From Tillandsia leiboldiana (lineage: Eukaryota; Streptophyta; Magnoliopsida; Poales; Bromeliaceae): DNA of 64,000 nt. The notes below the pieces were generated by a model, which was not told the origin of the DNA, did not search any database, and worked only from the letters and a program-made list of their open reading frames with translations. The position numbers and the translations under genes were made by a program. The stretch is taken from contig CM055072.1 of assembly GCA_029204045.2 (NCBI GenBank), forward strand, positions 4,362,345 through 4,426,344. Direction: 5' to 3'. This document shows positions 44,782 through 56,299 of this stretch, in pieces; the first letter of the stretch is position 1, and each line of letters opens with the position of its first letter.

Positions 44782-45687
44782 TCAAATCTCCCTCTCCGGC
44801 CCTGGCATCGTCGTCAACTCAGGTGGAAACACATCTGGGAACTCTCGGACGATAGGGATATCCTCGAGTCCCAATGCCGCCGTAGGCACCTCCACCACGG
44901 TGGCCAAAAAGGCAGTGCAACCTCTACTCATCATCCTCCTAGCTCTCGCCGAGGAAATGGTCGCTGGGAACAGCGTGCTCTGGCAGCCTCTGAAGATGAA
45001 CTCCTCCTGTCCTGGCTCGCGAAGAGTCACCGTCCTATCTCTGCAGTCGATCGTGGCGGAGTACCGTGATAGCCAATCCATCCCAACACCAAGTCAAAAT
45101 CATGGAGCTGCTGCAAGACAAGCAAGTCTGCAGGCAAAATCCAAGGCCCAACTGCACCGGGCATGCCAAACAACGCTCCTCGACATGCAAAACGTGATCA
45201 GGAACCCGCACCTCTAATGCACATGACAATGACTCTACCTCTAGACCATGCAGGGATGCAAATGCTCGACTAATGAAAGAATGAGATGCTCCAGTGTCGA
45301 ATAAAGAGCGAGCCCGAATACCAAAAAGTAGAGTAATACCTGCCACCACCTGGTCTGCCGCTGCGGAATCTGCTAATTGGGCGGCATACACCCGCCCGCT
45401 CGGTGCTGGAGGTCGAGAATCTGAAGGATGGGAGGTGGACGGCCTGCTCGCTGGAGAATAAGGCCGCTGAGCTGCGTGGCCGCTGCTGCTGAGGGGGATA
45501 GGGGGAGCCGACGGAAGAAGGTGCCGAAAGACGCAGTAAGGGGGCAAGTAGCTCGCACATGCCCGCTTGATCAACAACGGAAGCATCGACACCATCTCTG
45601 ATCAAATTGGCTGGCGGCATGCTGACGCCGCAGAAGATAATCGGTCCGAAGACGGGGCTGTCTCGGATGCTGCTGCTGTCTCGAGGA
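44782..45687 (-). pseudogene. Gag C-terminus and protease of B, left copy, error-rich
   Basis: It repeats the DNA of 47820-48700. The protease motif FDTGASHSFIS and following GLEVESLSCALEVRVPDHVLH are readable. The zinc-knuckle region is broken by many single-base differences that grow denser toward the N run, for example in the first 200 bases left of it. It ends at the gap. Confidence 0.8.
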
Positions 45688-45787
45688 NNNNNNNNNNNNN
45701 NNNNNNNNNNNNNNNNNNNNNNNNNNNNNNNNNNNNNNNNNNNNNNNNNNNNNNNNNNNNNNNNNNNNNNNNNNNNNNNNNNNNNNN
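45688..45787. other. Assembly gap, 100 N
   Basis: Exactly 100 unknown bases. The left side ends at a point matching 48700 and the right side starts at a point matching 42770, so the two flanks overlap by about 2.9 kb of the same element. Confidence 0.98.
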
Positions 45788-46500
45788 GAATGCCAAACTT
45801 CCCCAAAAGCGTGATACGAACCTCGGGTCACGATATGACACAATCGAAGCGGGGATAGTGAAGCCTCACTATCTCATCCAGATATAATTGTGCCAAACGC
45901 TCCAGTGACCAAGTCATCTGAACCGGTAAGAGTGCGCCGACTTGGTGAGTCTGTCCACAAAACCCAGATCGCATCAGCCCCGCTCTGCGCCCTCGGCAAT
46001 CCAGTGACGAAATCCATAGTGACGTGGTCCCATTTCCACTCGGGAATTGGAAGACTCTGCAACTTACCAGCAGGAACGCGATGCTCTGCTTTCACTTGCT
46101 GGCAAGTAAACAATGAGCTACGAATCTCCCAATGTCCCGCTTCATCCCGGGCCACCAAAACTGTGCCTTGAGGTCCTTATACATCTTAGTACCCTCCAGG
46201 ATGGATGGTATAAGGTGTAAAAATGGGCCTCCATCAAAATCTGATCTCTAATCTCCTGATCCATAGGCACACACACTCGGTCCCTGTACCGCAGTACTCC
46301 CGAGCTATCCATAGAAAAATCCCCTGTCTGATCCGCCTGAAGCTGCGTCCTGATCCTCATCAAGTGGGGGTCCTCACTCTGAGTGTCCCTGATCCTCTCA
46401 ACAGAGTGGGCTGCAAGACCATAGACATGAGTCTAGCAGAGACCCCAGGGGATACTACCTCCAACTGTAACCGCCTCATCTGCTCGACCAACGGCGCCTG
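45788..46500 (-). pseudogene. Integrase / RNase H tail of B, right copy, error-rich
   Basis: It corresponds to about 42770-43490 of the left copy. It carries many one-base indels, mostly in homopolymers (AAAAATGGG for AAAATGGG, ACCCTCC for ACCTCC, TGTGCTGCG for TGCTGCG), which break the integrase into short frames such as the piece around VKAEHRVPAGKLQSLP. Error density falls with distance from the gap. Confidence 0.8.
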
Positions 46501-47693
46501 TGCTGCGAGATCAATAAGCTCAGACTCGTCCTCCTACTCAAAGCATCTGCCACGACATTGGCCTTGCCGGGATGGTAAAGGATACTCAGATCGTAATCCT
46601 TTAACAACTCCAACCACCGGCGTTGCCTCAAATTTAGCTCCTTTTGGGTGAACAGATACTTCAAGCTCTTGTGATCAGTATAAATCTCGCAATGCTCTCC
46701 ATACAAATAATGCCGCCACAGCTTCAGAGCAAACACCACCGCTGCCAGCTCAAGATCATGAGTAGGGTAATTTTTCTCATAGTCCTTCAATTGCCGCGAA
46801 GCATAGGCAATTACCCTACCATGCTGCATCAACACACACCCCAGACCACTATGTGAGGCATCACTGTAGATCACAAATCCTTCCCCCATAACTGGGAGGG
46901 CAAGGATTGGAGCGGTCATCAACCTCTGCTTCAGCTCCTCAAAACAGCTTTGGCAAATCTCGCTCCAAACAAACTTAACCCCTTTTCTGGTCAGACGAGT
47001 GAGGGGAGAGGAAAGCTTCGCAAAGCCTTCCACAAAGCGCCGATAGTAGCCCGCCAATCCAAGAAAACTCCGCACCTCGGTGATGGTCGTCGGCCTCGGC
47101 CAATCTCTAATAGCATCCACCTTGGCCGGATCCACCGCCACTCCAGCAGCTGAAACCACATGACCCAGAAAGGCAACCTCCCGGAGCCAAAACTCGCACT
47201 TTTTGAACTTAGCATACAGCTTTTTCTCTCGCAGAAGCTGTAGCACGATTCTCAAGTGCTCCTCGTGCTCCAGATCACTCCGGGAGTAGATCAGAATATC
47301 ATCTATGAACACCACCACAAACCGATCCAAAAACGGCTGAAAAATCCTATTCATCAAGTCCATGAATGCGGCAGGGGCATTAGTCAACCCAAAAGGCATC
47401 ACAGTAAACTCATAATGCCCGTACCGCGATCTGAAAGCCGTCTTGGAGATGTCCTCGGCCCTCACCCTAAGCTGGTGGTAACCGGACTGCAGATCAATCT
47501 TCGAGAACACAGATGCTCCCTGTAACTGATCAAACAAATCATCTATCCGGGGGAGGGGATACTTGTTCCGGATGGTCACTTTGTTCAATTCCCTATAATC
47601 CACGCACAACCGCAGTGATCCATCCTTCTTCTTAACAAACAACACAGGCGCTCCCCACGGAGAAACACTGGGTCTAATGAAGCCCCTATCCAA
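46476..47693 (-). CDS. pol: Reverse transcriptase - RNase H of B, right copy
   Basis: A 405-codon frame covers most of RT and RNase H. RT shows VDYRELNKVTIRNKYPLP, the first catalytic Asp in KIDL (residue 67), the FGLTNAP motif (101-107) and the catalytic pair in FIDD (131-132). A connection with FLGLAGYYRRF leads to RNase H with D278 (YSDAS), E315 and D340 (YTDHKSL). It copies element RNA into cDNA on the Met-tRNA primer. The frame begins at a one-base deletion relative to the left copy (near 47692) that separates it from gag-protease, and ends at a gap-proximal frameshift near 46500. Confidence 0.9.
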   Translation of the reverse strand: MDRGFIRPSVSPWGAPVLFVKKKDGSLRLCVDYRELNKVTIRNKYPLPRIDDLFDQLQGASVFSKIDLQSGYHQLRVRAEDISKTAFRSRYGHYEFTVMPFGLTNAPAAFMDLMNRIFQPFLDRFVVVFIDDILIYSRSDLEHEEHLRIVLQLLREKKLYAKFKKCEFWLREVAFLGHVVSAAGVAVDPAKVDAIRDWPRPTTITEVRSFLGLAGYYRRFVEGFAKLSSPLTRLTRKGVKFVWSEICQSCFEELKQRLMTAPILALPVMGEGFVIYSDASHSGLGCVLMQHGRVIAYASRQLKDYEKNYPTHDLELAAVVFALKLWRHYLYGEHCEIYTDHKSLKYLFTQKELNLRQRRWLELLKDYDLSILYHPGKANVVADALSRRTSLSLLISQHRRRWSSR

Positions 47694-49756
47694 AGATCCT
47701 GAAGCTGGGCTTTCAACTCCCTCAACTTAGCTGGCGCCATCCTATAGGGTGCCTTTGAGATTGGTGCAGTCCCAGGGACTACATCAATCACAAACTCAAT
47801 CTCCCTCTCCGGCGGCATCGTCGTCAACTCAGGTGGAAACACATCTGGGAACTCTCGGACGATAGGGATATCCTCGAGTCCCAATGCCGCCGTAGGCACC
47901 TCCACCACGGTGGCCAAAAAGGCAGTGCAACCTCTACTCATCATCCTCCTAGCTCTCGCCGAGGAAATGGTCGCTGGGAACAGCGTGCTCTGGCAGCCTC
48001 TGAAGATGAACTCCTCCTGTCCTGGCTCGCGAAGAGTCACCGTCCTATCTCTGCAGTCGATCGTGGCGGAGTACCGTGATAGCCAATCCATCCCCAACAC
48101 CAAGTCAAAATCATGGAGCTGCTGCAAGACAAGCAAGTCTGCAGGCAAAATCCAAGGCCCCAACTGCACCGGGCATGCCAAACAACGCTCCTCGACATGC
48201 AAAACGTGATCAGGAACCCGCACCTCTAATGCACATGACAATGACTCTACCTCTAGACCATGCAGGGATGCAAATGCTCGACTAATGAAAGAATGAGATG
48301 CTCCAGTGTCGAATAAAGAGCGAGCCCGAATACCAAAAAGTAGAGTAATACCTGCCACCACCTGGTCTGCCGCTGCGGAATCTGCTAATTGGGCGGCATA
48401 CACCCGCCCGCTCGGTGCTGGAGGTCGAGAATCTGAAGGATGGGAGGTGGACGGCCTGCTCGCTGGAGCATAAGGCCGCTGAGCTGATGGCTGCTGCTGC
48501 TGAGGGGGATATGGAGCCGACGCCGAAGAAGGTGCCGAAGAAGTAGCAAGGGGGCAAGTAGCTCGCACATGCCCCGGCTGTCCACAACGGAAGCATCGAC
48601 CCCATCTCTGATCACAAGTGATGGCGGCATGCTGACCGCCGCAGAAGATACATCGGTCAGAAGATCGGGGCTGTCTCGGCTGCTGCTGCTGTCTCGAGGA
48701 CTGTTGCTGAGATCTCTGCTGCCTCTGCTGCGATCTCTGCTGCTGGTGCTGCTGCTGATGCTGCTGCGGTCTCTGGGGTCCACCAGGACCTCTCCTATCA
48801 GATCGCCCACGGCCGTAAGACTGGGACTGCGGCGGCCGTGGCGGTCTCCATGAGCTGGCCTGTCCCCCGTCCTCTGGGGCTGCTCGCTTCCTGTCGGAAC
48901 CCTGCGCGACCGCGGCCCTCCGTCTGGCCACCTGCTGATCGCCTCTCTCCACCCACTGTGCGTGCTCTGCGGCTGCCTCTAGGGTCTGAAATCTCTGTGC
49001 ATGCACAAGCGTGAAAATCTCTGGACGGAGGCCTCCCTCGAACAACTCAACCTGGTGTGGACCGTCACGAGCGACGAAGGGCACACAGTTCAGCAACTCC
49101 ATGAACTCCTGGAAATAGACATGGGCCGGTCGATCGCCCTGCTGCAGATTCTTCAAGTCGTCCTCCAACTTCTTCTTCACACAGGTAGAAAAATAGGTGT
49201 CCAATACCATCCGTTTGAACTCCTCCCAAGGCAACTGCCGAGTGATCCGGAACTCCAGTGGCTCAACTCGCTGCCACCAAAAATCAGCATCTCCATCCAA
49301 ACAGTGCACCACCATGTGCACTCGATACCTCGGGTCGATGAAGAAGTCCCGAAAAAGCTTCTCCATCGCAGAAAGCCATCTCCCAACAGCCCGGGGCTGA
49401 GCATCCCGCCCCGAGAATCTAGGTGGTCCCCGCTTAACAAACGCAGCGAGTTTGTCAGCAAAATCCCGCTCCTCCTCCGCAGTCAAAGGCTGAATAGCTC
49501 CAGGAGCCCCGCTACTCGAAGATGGTACCGACGGCACAAAAGGGGCAACAAGAGGCACAGGGGCCTCAGGAACAGCTGGGGGTGGTGCCTCCCGCTGAGC
49601 AAGCAGCTGCTCAAACCTCTGCTCCTGGTGGCGCTGACCCTCCGCCAACTAGGCCACCAAGGCCCTCAACTCAGTAAGCTCGGGGGGTGCAGGCTGCTCT
49701 TGCTCAACAGGGGGTGAAGGGACACCCCGAGTGGGAATCCGACGTCGAGGAGGCAT
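47585..49756 (-). CDS. gag: Gag - protease of B, with an early stop codon
   Basis: The likely start is the ATG at 49756 (MPPRRRIPTRGVPSPP), but codon 36 is TAG (49649-49651), one change from CAG. From the next codon the frame stays open for 687 codons. Numbering those, the Gag fold lies at about 60-235 (PPRFSGRDAQP, HCLDGDADFWW, CVPFVARDGP), a Gln-rich stretch at 292-325, two Cys-His motifs follow (C333 C336 H340 C345, and CFRCGQPGHVRATC at 352-365), and the aspartic protease has DTGAS at 447-451. RT begins near 620 but shifts frame close to 47692. Gag forms the particle and binds RNA; the protease cuts the polyprotein. One TAG is the only break I see in gag. Confidence 0.9.
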
Positions 49757-49840
49757 CCTGCCACAAGAAACCAAGCATCAGTAACGAAACCCCACACGAC
49801 CCAATCTGGCGAAAGTCAAAGACATCCCCCTATTTCTGTA

Positions 49841-49870
49841 ACCTTATGTTGTCTGCAGCCAACATAAGGT
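49841..49870 (-). ncRNA. Leader hairpin of B, dimerisation-like
   Basis: It has a perfect 11-bp stem ACCTTATGTTG / CAACATAAGGT with loop GCTGCAGA on the sense strand, 178 nt past the LTR and 84 nt before the gag ATG. Compared with A and D the ninth stem pair has changed from A-T to C-G with both sides altered. Confidence 0.65.
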
Positions 49871-50028
49871 TCAACAGAAACAGACTATGTCGATCCCTCT
49901 TCACTCACAGGAAGAGTTAACTATAAAAATCACCGACTTTCGCAAAATGTCACGCCACTCACGCCCTATCATCCTAGGGTCTGTCCAAAAGCCTAGGGTT
50001 TCCTAAGTCCCAACTGACCTATCCCTAA

Positions 50029-50040
50029 GCTCTGATACCA
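50029..50040 (-). promoter_or_regulatory. Primer-binding site of B
   Basis: The sense strand reads TGGTATCAGAGC after an 8-nt spacer (GATTAAGT) from the LTR end, the initiator Met-tRNA type. Confidence 0.9.
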
Positions 50041-50048
50041 ACTTAATC

Positions 50049-53000
50049 TGTCACGCCCCGGGTGTAAACCAGAACCCGGGCCCGTCTACAGATCCGCCGT
50101 GCATGCGGTATTTCCCACATACACGAAGCGTCGGTAACCTGCTCAGATAAGAAATAATAATAAAAGAGCATAATAATCAGAGCTAAACTAAAACTACTGT
50201 ATCTCAGACAGAAGCTGGAAGTAAAAGAGTACAACAGTGGAATAAAATACAGATGTCTCTCCCAGCTCACCACTAAATACAAACAGCTGGCAAAAGCCAG
50301 ACCCAAAAAGAAATAAACAAAAGCTGTCTGAGAAGACCAGGTACCCAAAGCTCCAGCTACAACCCTCGGGAGGCTCTCTATCTAGTCCGCGATGCGCTTG
50401 CCCCGATCAGTTGCTGACGGCCCAGCAACTCCCACTGAGGACTCTGCAAAACAAGGGGAAAGAAAAAGAACAAGAAAAACAATGGGGGTAAGTACTACAA
50501 TAAACAATAGCCTCCCCTAGTGGGTAAAGCCTCAGCTCAGATATGCCCACCAGGTGATCAGAGGCAAAAAGGGAAAGGAAAAGAAAGGGGGTGTAGATAG
50601 AGGGAGCGACTGATAAAATGCTATCCCTAATATGCCTCTACACGATAACTCAACACGGATGGGAAAAGGAATGCATCAGTATAAAGAAGTCTGTCCAAAG
50701 GACCCAATCTGACCGCCAGTGGACACTGGCACTGCCTGCTCTGCCGCGACGGGTATGCCAGCCTACGCATAACACCGAAGCACAAGGAGTCCCCAGGACT
50801 CAAGTCTGTCTGCCGCGCACTCCGGAGTCGCACTCGTGGGGAGCGACCCACACGAGGAAAGTAAGTAACCACAAGTAACCTGATATAGCAGGACTGGATC
50901 GAGACTCAATGAAGTGGGAAAAACCCTCCACTAAAGAAAGCCCGATCCCCAAACACCCAATCCGATGCAATAGTATAAGCCGGTCGACCACCCAAGATCC
51001 GTGGTCGCCGCAACACCCTGACATAAACCCAACCTGTCCCAAATCCCCAATATCCGACTACACTGTCCAACACACGCTCGAACCTGAGCGACTAAGCCGC
51101 AAGTGTCAATACAAGGAGGAGAAAAGAGTAAATGCATGGTTTCTCCTAAGTCAAGTCCCAAAAATAGTATAGCAGTAAATGATGACATAATCATGTGACC
51201 AATTTAATCATGCATTGTCTCAATATTTTTGTCCAGTTTCCGAGAATAGCAGTTTAGAGTGACATAAGCTAGGGTGACAGTCCCATAAGAATAATCATCA
51301 GTTTTGCAGTCCTCAATTATTATCACTTGTCTCTAAGCATACAGTCCAGAAATTAAGCGATTAAAACAAGTAATCAGTCTAACAATAATTTTTCATGGAT
51401 TAGATAACCAATAATTTGCTCCCTAAAGCATGCGAGTCTATCAATTAACGCATTTAGCAACATCAAAACAGGGGTACTCTGATATTCCTAGTGGGCATAA
51501 CAAAGGAGAGGAGTACAACAACCACCCACCTGGTGCAAACTGTCCAAGTTCGTACAGCTAGAAAATACCAAAACTCCAAATCCTTGCTCCCACAATTTTA
51601 GCACACCCGAAATATTCCTGGTACAATACAAAGCTCACTAATTACACTTAGGCTCCCAATTATTGCTCTCATAACCATCTACAACCTCGGATTCACAACT
51701 GTTAAATTATCACCTGCAGAAAGTGCCCAGAAAATTCCAAGAAAAATACCACAGAGATCCTCGCGTCGATAGCTTCGCAACGGTACCTTGCACGCCCAAA
51801 TCCGAGTTAGGTAAGTCAAGATAAAAATTCGGCAAGGGGGTACACTCATACAAAAATCTGTGCTAAAAACTGTGCACTGTTCACTGAGAAAGCAGTAATT
51901 TTCACCTCGAAATAAATCTCAGGAAAATCCAAGAAAAATACGAACGTGTTCCTTGCGATCCGTAGATGAAAAAGTTGTATAAGCTCGTTTCCGTCTGATG
52001 CTCGTGCGCGAAGATATGGTCAAAATACCCCGCTGCTGTCAAGGAAGTCCACACAGAAAAAGGGGTCACTGTTTGCCTCGGGATCCGTGCCAAAACCTCG
52101 AAACGAGAAAGCGCGACCAAAACGAAAGATGAAGTCCTACCTCTTAGGAGTCTTCCGGCACAAGAATCACAGCAAAATGATCTCGGGGTAGCCCAGGGGA
52201 GCTAAAACACTGTCGCTGCGCCGAAGAAGAACCCAGGAATGCAACGTCGCGCCGCGCCGTAAAATGGGGAACCTCGGGATTCGAGCCTCCAAAAATCCTA
52301 GAACTTGGCAGGAAGATCAAGCACTTAGAGGTGAAAAACTTTGCTTGAGGGGGCTCGGGCAGAGAGTGAGAGGGTTGAGAGAAAAAGGCAAAGGAAGGGG
52401 GCTCGGGTTGCCTTTAAATAGGCTGAGGAAAACAATTGGGATAATTCCCAATGAGTCCCGATTTTCGGGCGCCCGGAAATTTCCGGGCGCGCACAGTGCG
52501 GCCCGGCCCACCACTTTCGGGCGCGCACAGTGCGGCCCGGTCCACCACACAGTCCAGCCCACTACTCCCCTGGGCCCCCACTGCACCTGGTGCACCTGCG
52601 CCAGCGAATGGCAACGCGACACGTGGCCCGGCAACCCGTGCACCACGCACGTCGCGCCGTGGACCGCGCACGTCGCGGCTGACCCGGGCCGTACGGCCAC
52701 CTGCCCCGCCGTACGGCCACCTGCCCCGGTCACCCACTCCACCGGTTGCGTGGACCGGGAGCACAGCACCGAACCAATCACCTCACGCCACGTGTCCACC
52801 CGGTCCACCGTGCACCCGGACCAAATTCCGTGGACCGCGTCTGCAGCACCGGCCAACCGGAAAGCGCCACGTGGCCCGCCCCCGGCGCACGACCTCCGCG
52901 GTGGACCGCGCGCCTGCCCGCGCTCCCGGGCGCCTGCCCGCGCCCTGCCCGCGCCCTGTGCCGCCGCCTGCCGCCTGCCCGAGGCTGCGCCGCCGCCGGC

Positions 53001-53453
53001 GATCGCCGGAAACACTGTTCCGGCGTGAACAGTAACCGCAGCCCAAAAACAATAAGTAAATAGCCCATCTTGACCGTTTTCGCGCGCTGATTCCAAAAAC
53101 GACATCCATTTCGCCAAAATCCGCCTCTAAAATTTGCCGGAGGCTCCCGCAAACACCAAAAACTGCCCAAACTTCCGGGAGCCCGCTTTTGGGCATCCGG
53201 ACTCAGAATTAGGCAAACAAAAAGCCATTCTCAAGCGTTTTTCCGCGCTGAATCCAACTCCACCCTCTATTTGGCCAAATTCCTTTCCTAAAATTCGGCA
53301 AAAGCAGCCGAAGGCCAATACAGCCAACCAAAGCTCACAGGGTCCATCTGTGGCATCCCTTTGATGCACCATGGGCCAAATACACCATCAACAGGTGTTT
53401 GCACAGTGGATTCATGGGAAAAAGCTGCAAGGGGGGGGTTCAGGGGTCCTACA
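50049..53453 (-). repeat. 5' LTR of B (right copy)
   Basis: It is nearly identical to 38466-41893. The U5 hairpin is at 50100-50123; on the sense strand two of its nine pairs are G-U, which would be mismatches on the other strand. G-boxes (for example CACGTGGC at 52620-52627) lie in the GC-rich part. Confidence 0.95.
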
Positions 53454-53458
53454 AAGCG

Positions 53459-56264
53459 CGCCTGCGGCGTGGGGCGCACGTGGGGGCCGCCACGTGGCGG
53501 GCCCCCACTGGCGCCCGCTCGGGCGCGCGGGGGCACGCGCCCGTGTGGCGGGCCCGTGTCCCGCGCCTGCGCGGGCGCGGTGTCACGCGCCCGTGTGGCG
53601 CGCGGGCTGCGCGCCCGCGTGGCGCGGCCACGTGGCGCGGCGCGCGGTCGCCTGCACCTGGTGCACCGCTTTGGTGCCGTGGACCGGCGGCTGGAGGGCA
53701 TGGATTGGCCGGTGCACCGTGGACCGGTGCACCGTGGACCATCCCCCTTTCCCCTCCTCTTCTTCTTCTCTTCTTTCTCCCCCGCACGCCATTTTCTTCC
53801 CTTCTTTTCTTTTCTTCTTCAACCGTGCGAGAGGGAGAGTGAGGGAGGAGATGGTGGGAAGTGCGTCGTGGCGTCGTGGGCCTCGTGGAGCGCGCGGGTT
53901 TTCCAACGGGGCGGTTGGGCGGCGCGGCGCAGTCGGGTAGGTCCCACACTTGTTTTTACGGTGTTCTTTGGCACAGTTTTGGGGCGTTCTTTTGGATTGT
54001 GAATTAACCCCTTGTTCTTATCTGTGTTTGGGACCGTATTTTTTTTACTGCTCCGTTTTGCGTGCGGACCCCGACGCCGTGCTCCGTTTTGCGTGCGGAC
54101 TCCGACGGCGTGCACCGTTTTGCGTGCGGACTCCGTTTTGCGCGCGGGTTTCGGCATCGTGCTCGGTTTTGCGTGCGGACTCCGGCGACGTGCACCGTTT
54201 TGCGCGCAGGTTTCGGCACCGTGCTTTGTTTTGCGTGCGGACTCCAGCGGCGTGCACCGTTTTGCGTGCGGACTCCGTTTTGCACGCGGGTTTCGGCACC
54301 GTGCTTCGTTTTGCGTGCGGACTCCATTTTGCGCTCGGGTTTCGGCATCGTGCTCCGTTTTGCGTGTGGACTCCGGCAGCAGGCATCGTTTTGCGTGCAG
54401 ATCGCGTGGAGGCCAATTGCAAGTGTCTACGAGCAATTGGTGGCAAATCGAGGTGGGTGGCCTTATCTCTAAGTTTTATGGATTGTACAGTAATTCTACT
54501 GATGTAGGAGTATGCATGATAGTTTATTTTCTTGTGTAGCATGCTAGATTGTAGGGATTGTTATTCCTTTTATCATCTGTTAATATAATTATCTTGGACT
54601 TGACCTAGTACCGCCGTCATATGTTGCATGTGTAACCAGACCAGTAGAAAACCCTCACTTGGGCTAGGGTTATTTATGTTTAGACACCCACACTGTTTTC
54701 TATTCCTGGACATAGTGTTATGCTCGCCCGGGTAGTGGGCCGAGAGGTCGGGAGTTTCTTTTAGTGTGGGATGCATTTGCACTCGTGCTTGGGAGCAGAG
54801 TGGAGTCTGGTAGTTGTAGTTGGTCGCTTATCTGTGCCGGGTGCCGTTTGGGTAAACGGTAGTCCCGGGATGTCTTGTTTCCCTGTTGTGCTGTCGTGGG
54901 AGGGAGCCGTTGAGCAGACGGTAGTCCCGGGCCGTCGAGTATCTTCCGGTCAGTTTTGTTGGGAACCGTTGGGGTTGACGGTTGCCCCAGGTCGTTGAGT
55001 GTTTTTCGACCAGTATTGTTAGCCTGAGTTGTGGGTCGTTCCTGGCTGTGGAGTACCTCCAGCCAGTGTGCTTTGTGCTGCGAGCTGTTGGAGAGGCTAG
55101 TGTCTCGTGTTTCGTGTGAGCTGATTAGCTGAGTCGTCGAGAGTGCTCCGACTGTTGTGCGAGATATTTGGGGATCTTGAGTCCTACCGTTCTGAGAGTG
55201 AGCGTGGATTTTGACTATAGCCTGCATATGCCAATGTTTGATACTCCATGCCGCGCCGTTTTCCTCAGTTGGAGTCGCGCCCCCTGAGATGCCGCTGTGG
55301 ATACGATGGTTGGCCTGTTGAGGCAGTTTTCCGCAGTGGATGCAACGATGGGCCTGTTGAGGCAGTTTTGCGCAAGGAGTGAGTTAGTCGGACAGGACGC
55401 CCCACGTAAATCCCGTCCTAATGTGGATGTGTGGTAGTGGGCAGGTGCGCTCCTAGTCGACAGGCGCAGGCTTGACTGGACCCTATGAGGCAGTCAGTTC
55501 GATTGGGTCGATTGAGCACCTTGGGTACGAGTGGTCACGTTTACTTTCATCTGTTCCACTTTTTGAGCATCTAGATAGAGGCATGGTAGCTGTAGAGTAG
55601 CTCCAGCTTTTCTTGTTCAGATTTCATTGCACTGTTATCTTTTTCCTCTATTAGACTTAGTGGGCAGACCGTTGGGCTTGTTGACGGCACCCACTGAGAA
55701 CTACTGTGGGAAGTAGTTCTCACACCCGTCGTGGTGTCTTTTTCCCCAGGGACTTCTACTCCTGTTCCTGTTCTCCAGTTGCTGATCCTTCTGACCGGTT
55801 TCGAGGGAGTCACGAGCTAGTTCCCTACCCGTCGTTGGAGTGTAGCGGTACCCCCCCTTCAGAGGAGAGCTTCAGTTGATTAGTTTGCTTCTTTTTCCTC
55901 TGTTGAGAGACCTTTGTTGTGAGGTATAGAGTTGTACTTTATTTTACAGTTTGAGAGACTGATGTAGTGAGGATATTTGTATTGAGAGCTTGTACACTAA
56001 TGTTTTTATTGGAGATATCTCCCTTTTTGGGTTTTTGTATCAGAGGACTTTTTATATGATCGAATTTGGGAGATGGATATTGTATCTATTTTCAGTTGTA
56101 CAGTGTTTGGATTTCAGTTTTTAGTAGTTTACTTTCAGCTCTGATATATGTATACTGTAGTTGATTCTTTTTGCAGGTTAGTCGCTTCGTCTATACGGGG
56201 TTTCCGTATGGGCGGCGGATCTATTGGCGAGCCCGGGTCGCAGTTTCGACGCCGGGGCATGACA
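53459..56264 (+). repeat. 3' LTR of A, second part
   Basis: It resumes the LTR of A after B and ends GGGGCATGACA (one change from GGGGCGTGACA in the 5' LTR). The minisatellite at 54048-54404 has a different order of units from 30302-30660. Confidence 0.95.
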
Positions 56265-56299
56265 AACATGCCCGTAGAGAAAAAGAGGTGGTCTGCCGT

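Larger units (their letters stand above)
38466..53453 (-). mobile_element. Element B: near-complete Tekay-type chromovirus, young
   Basis: LTRs of 3,428 and 3,405 bp are nearly identical, differing by a few substitutions and one indel of about 24 bp in a CCG repeat. Ends are TGTCACGCCCCGGGTG and GGTCCTACA; the target duplication AAGCG is exact (38461-38465, 53454-53458). The order from right to left is LTR, PBS, leader, gag, protease, RT, RNase H, integrase with chromodomain, polypurine tract, LTR. This order and the C-terminal chromodomain place it among chromoviruses. Its apparent length is inflated by about 3 kb through a duplicated pol segment beside an N gap; the real element would be about 12 kb. 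Confidence 0.95.
29097..56264 (+). mobile_element. Element A: pol-deleted Tekay-type gypsy, hosts B and C
   Basis: The 5' LTR is 29097-32522 (3,426 bp). The 3' LTR is 37843-38465 plus 53459-56264, split by B. The target duplication AACAT is exact at 29092-29096 and 56265-56269. PBS and polypurine tract are present, but the interior keeps only gag and protease remnants, two minisatellites and a stump of the chromodomain end; RT, RNase H and the integrase core are gone. LTRs differ by roughly one or two percent in the parts compared, so insertion is fairly recent and mobilisation needed proteins from elsewhere. It lies inside the gag-like region of H. Confidence 0.95.
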
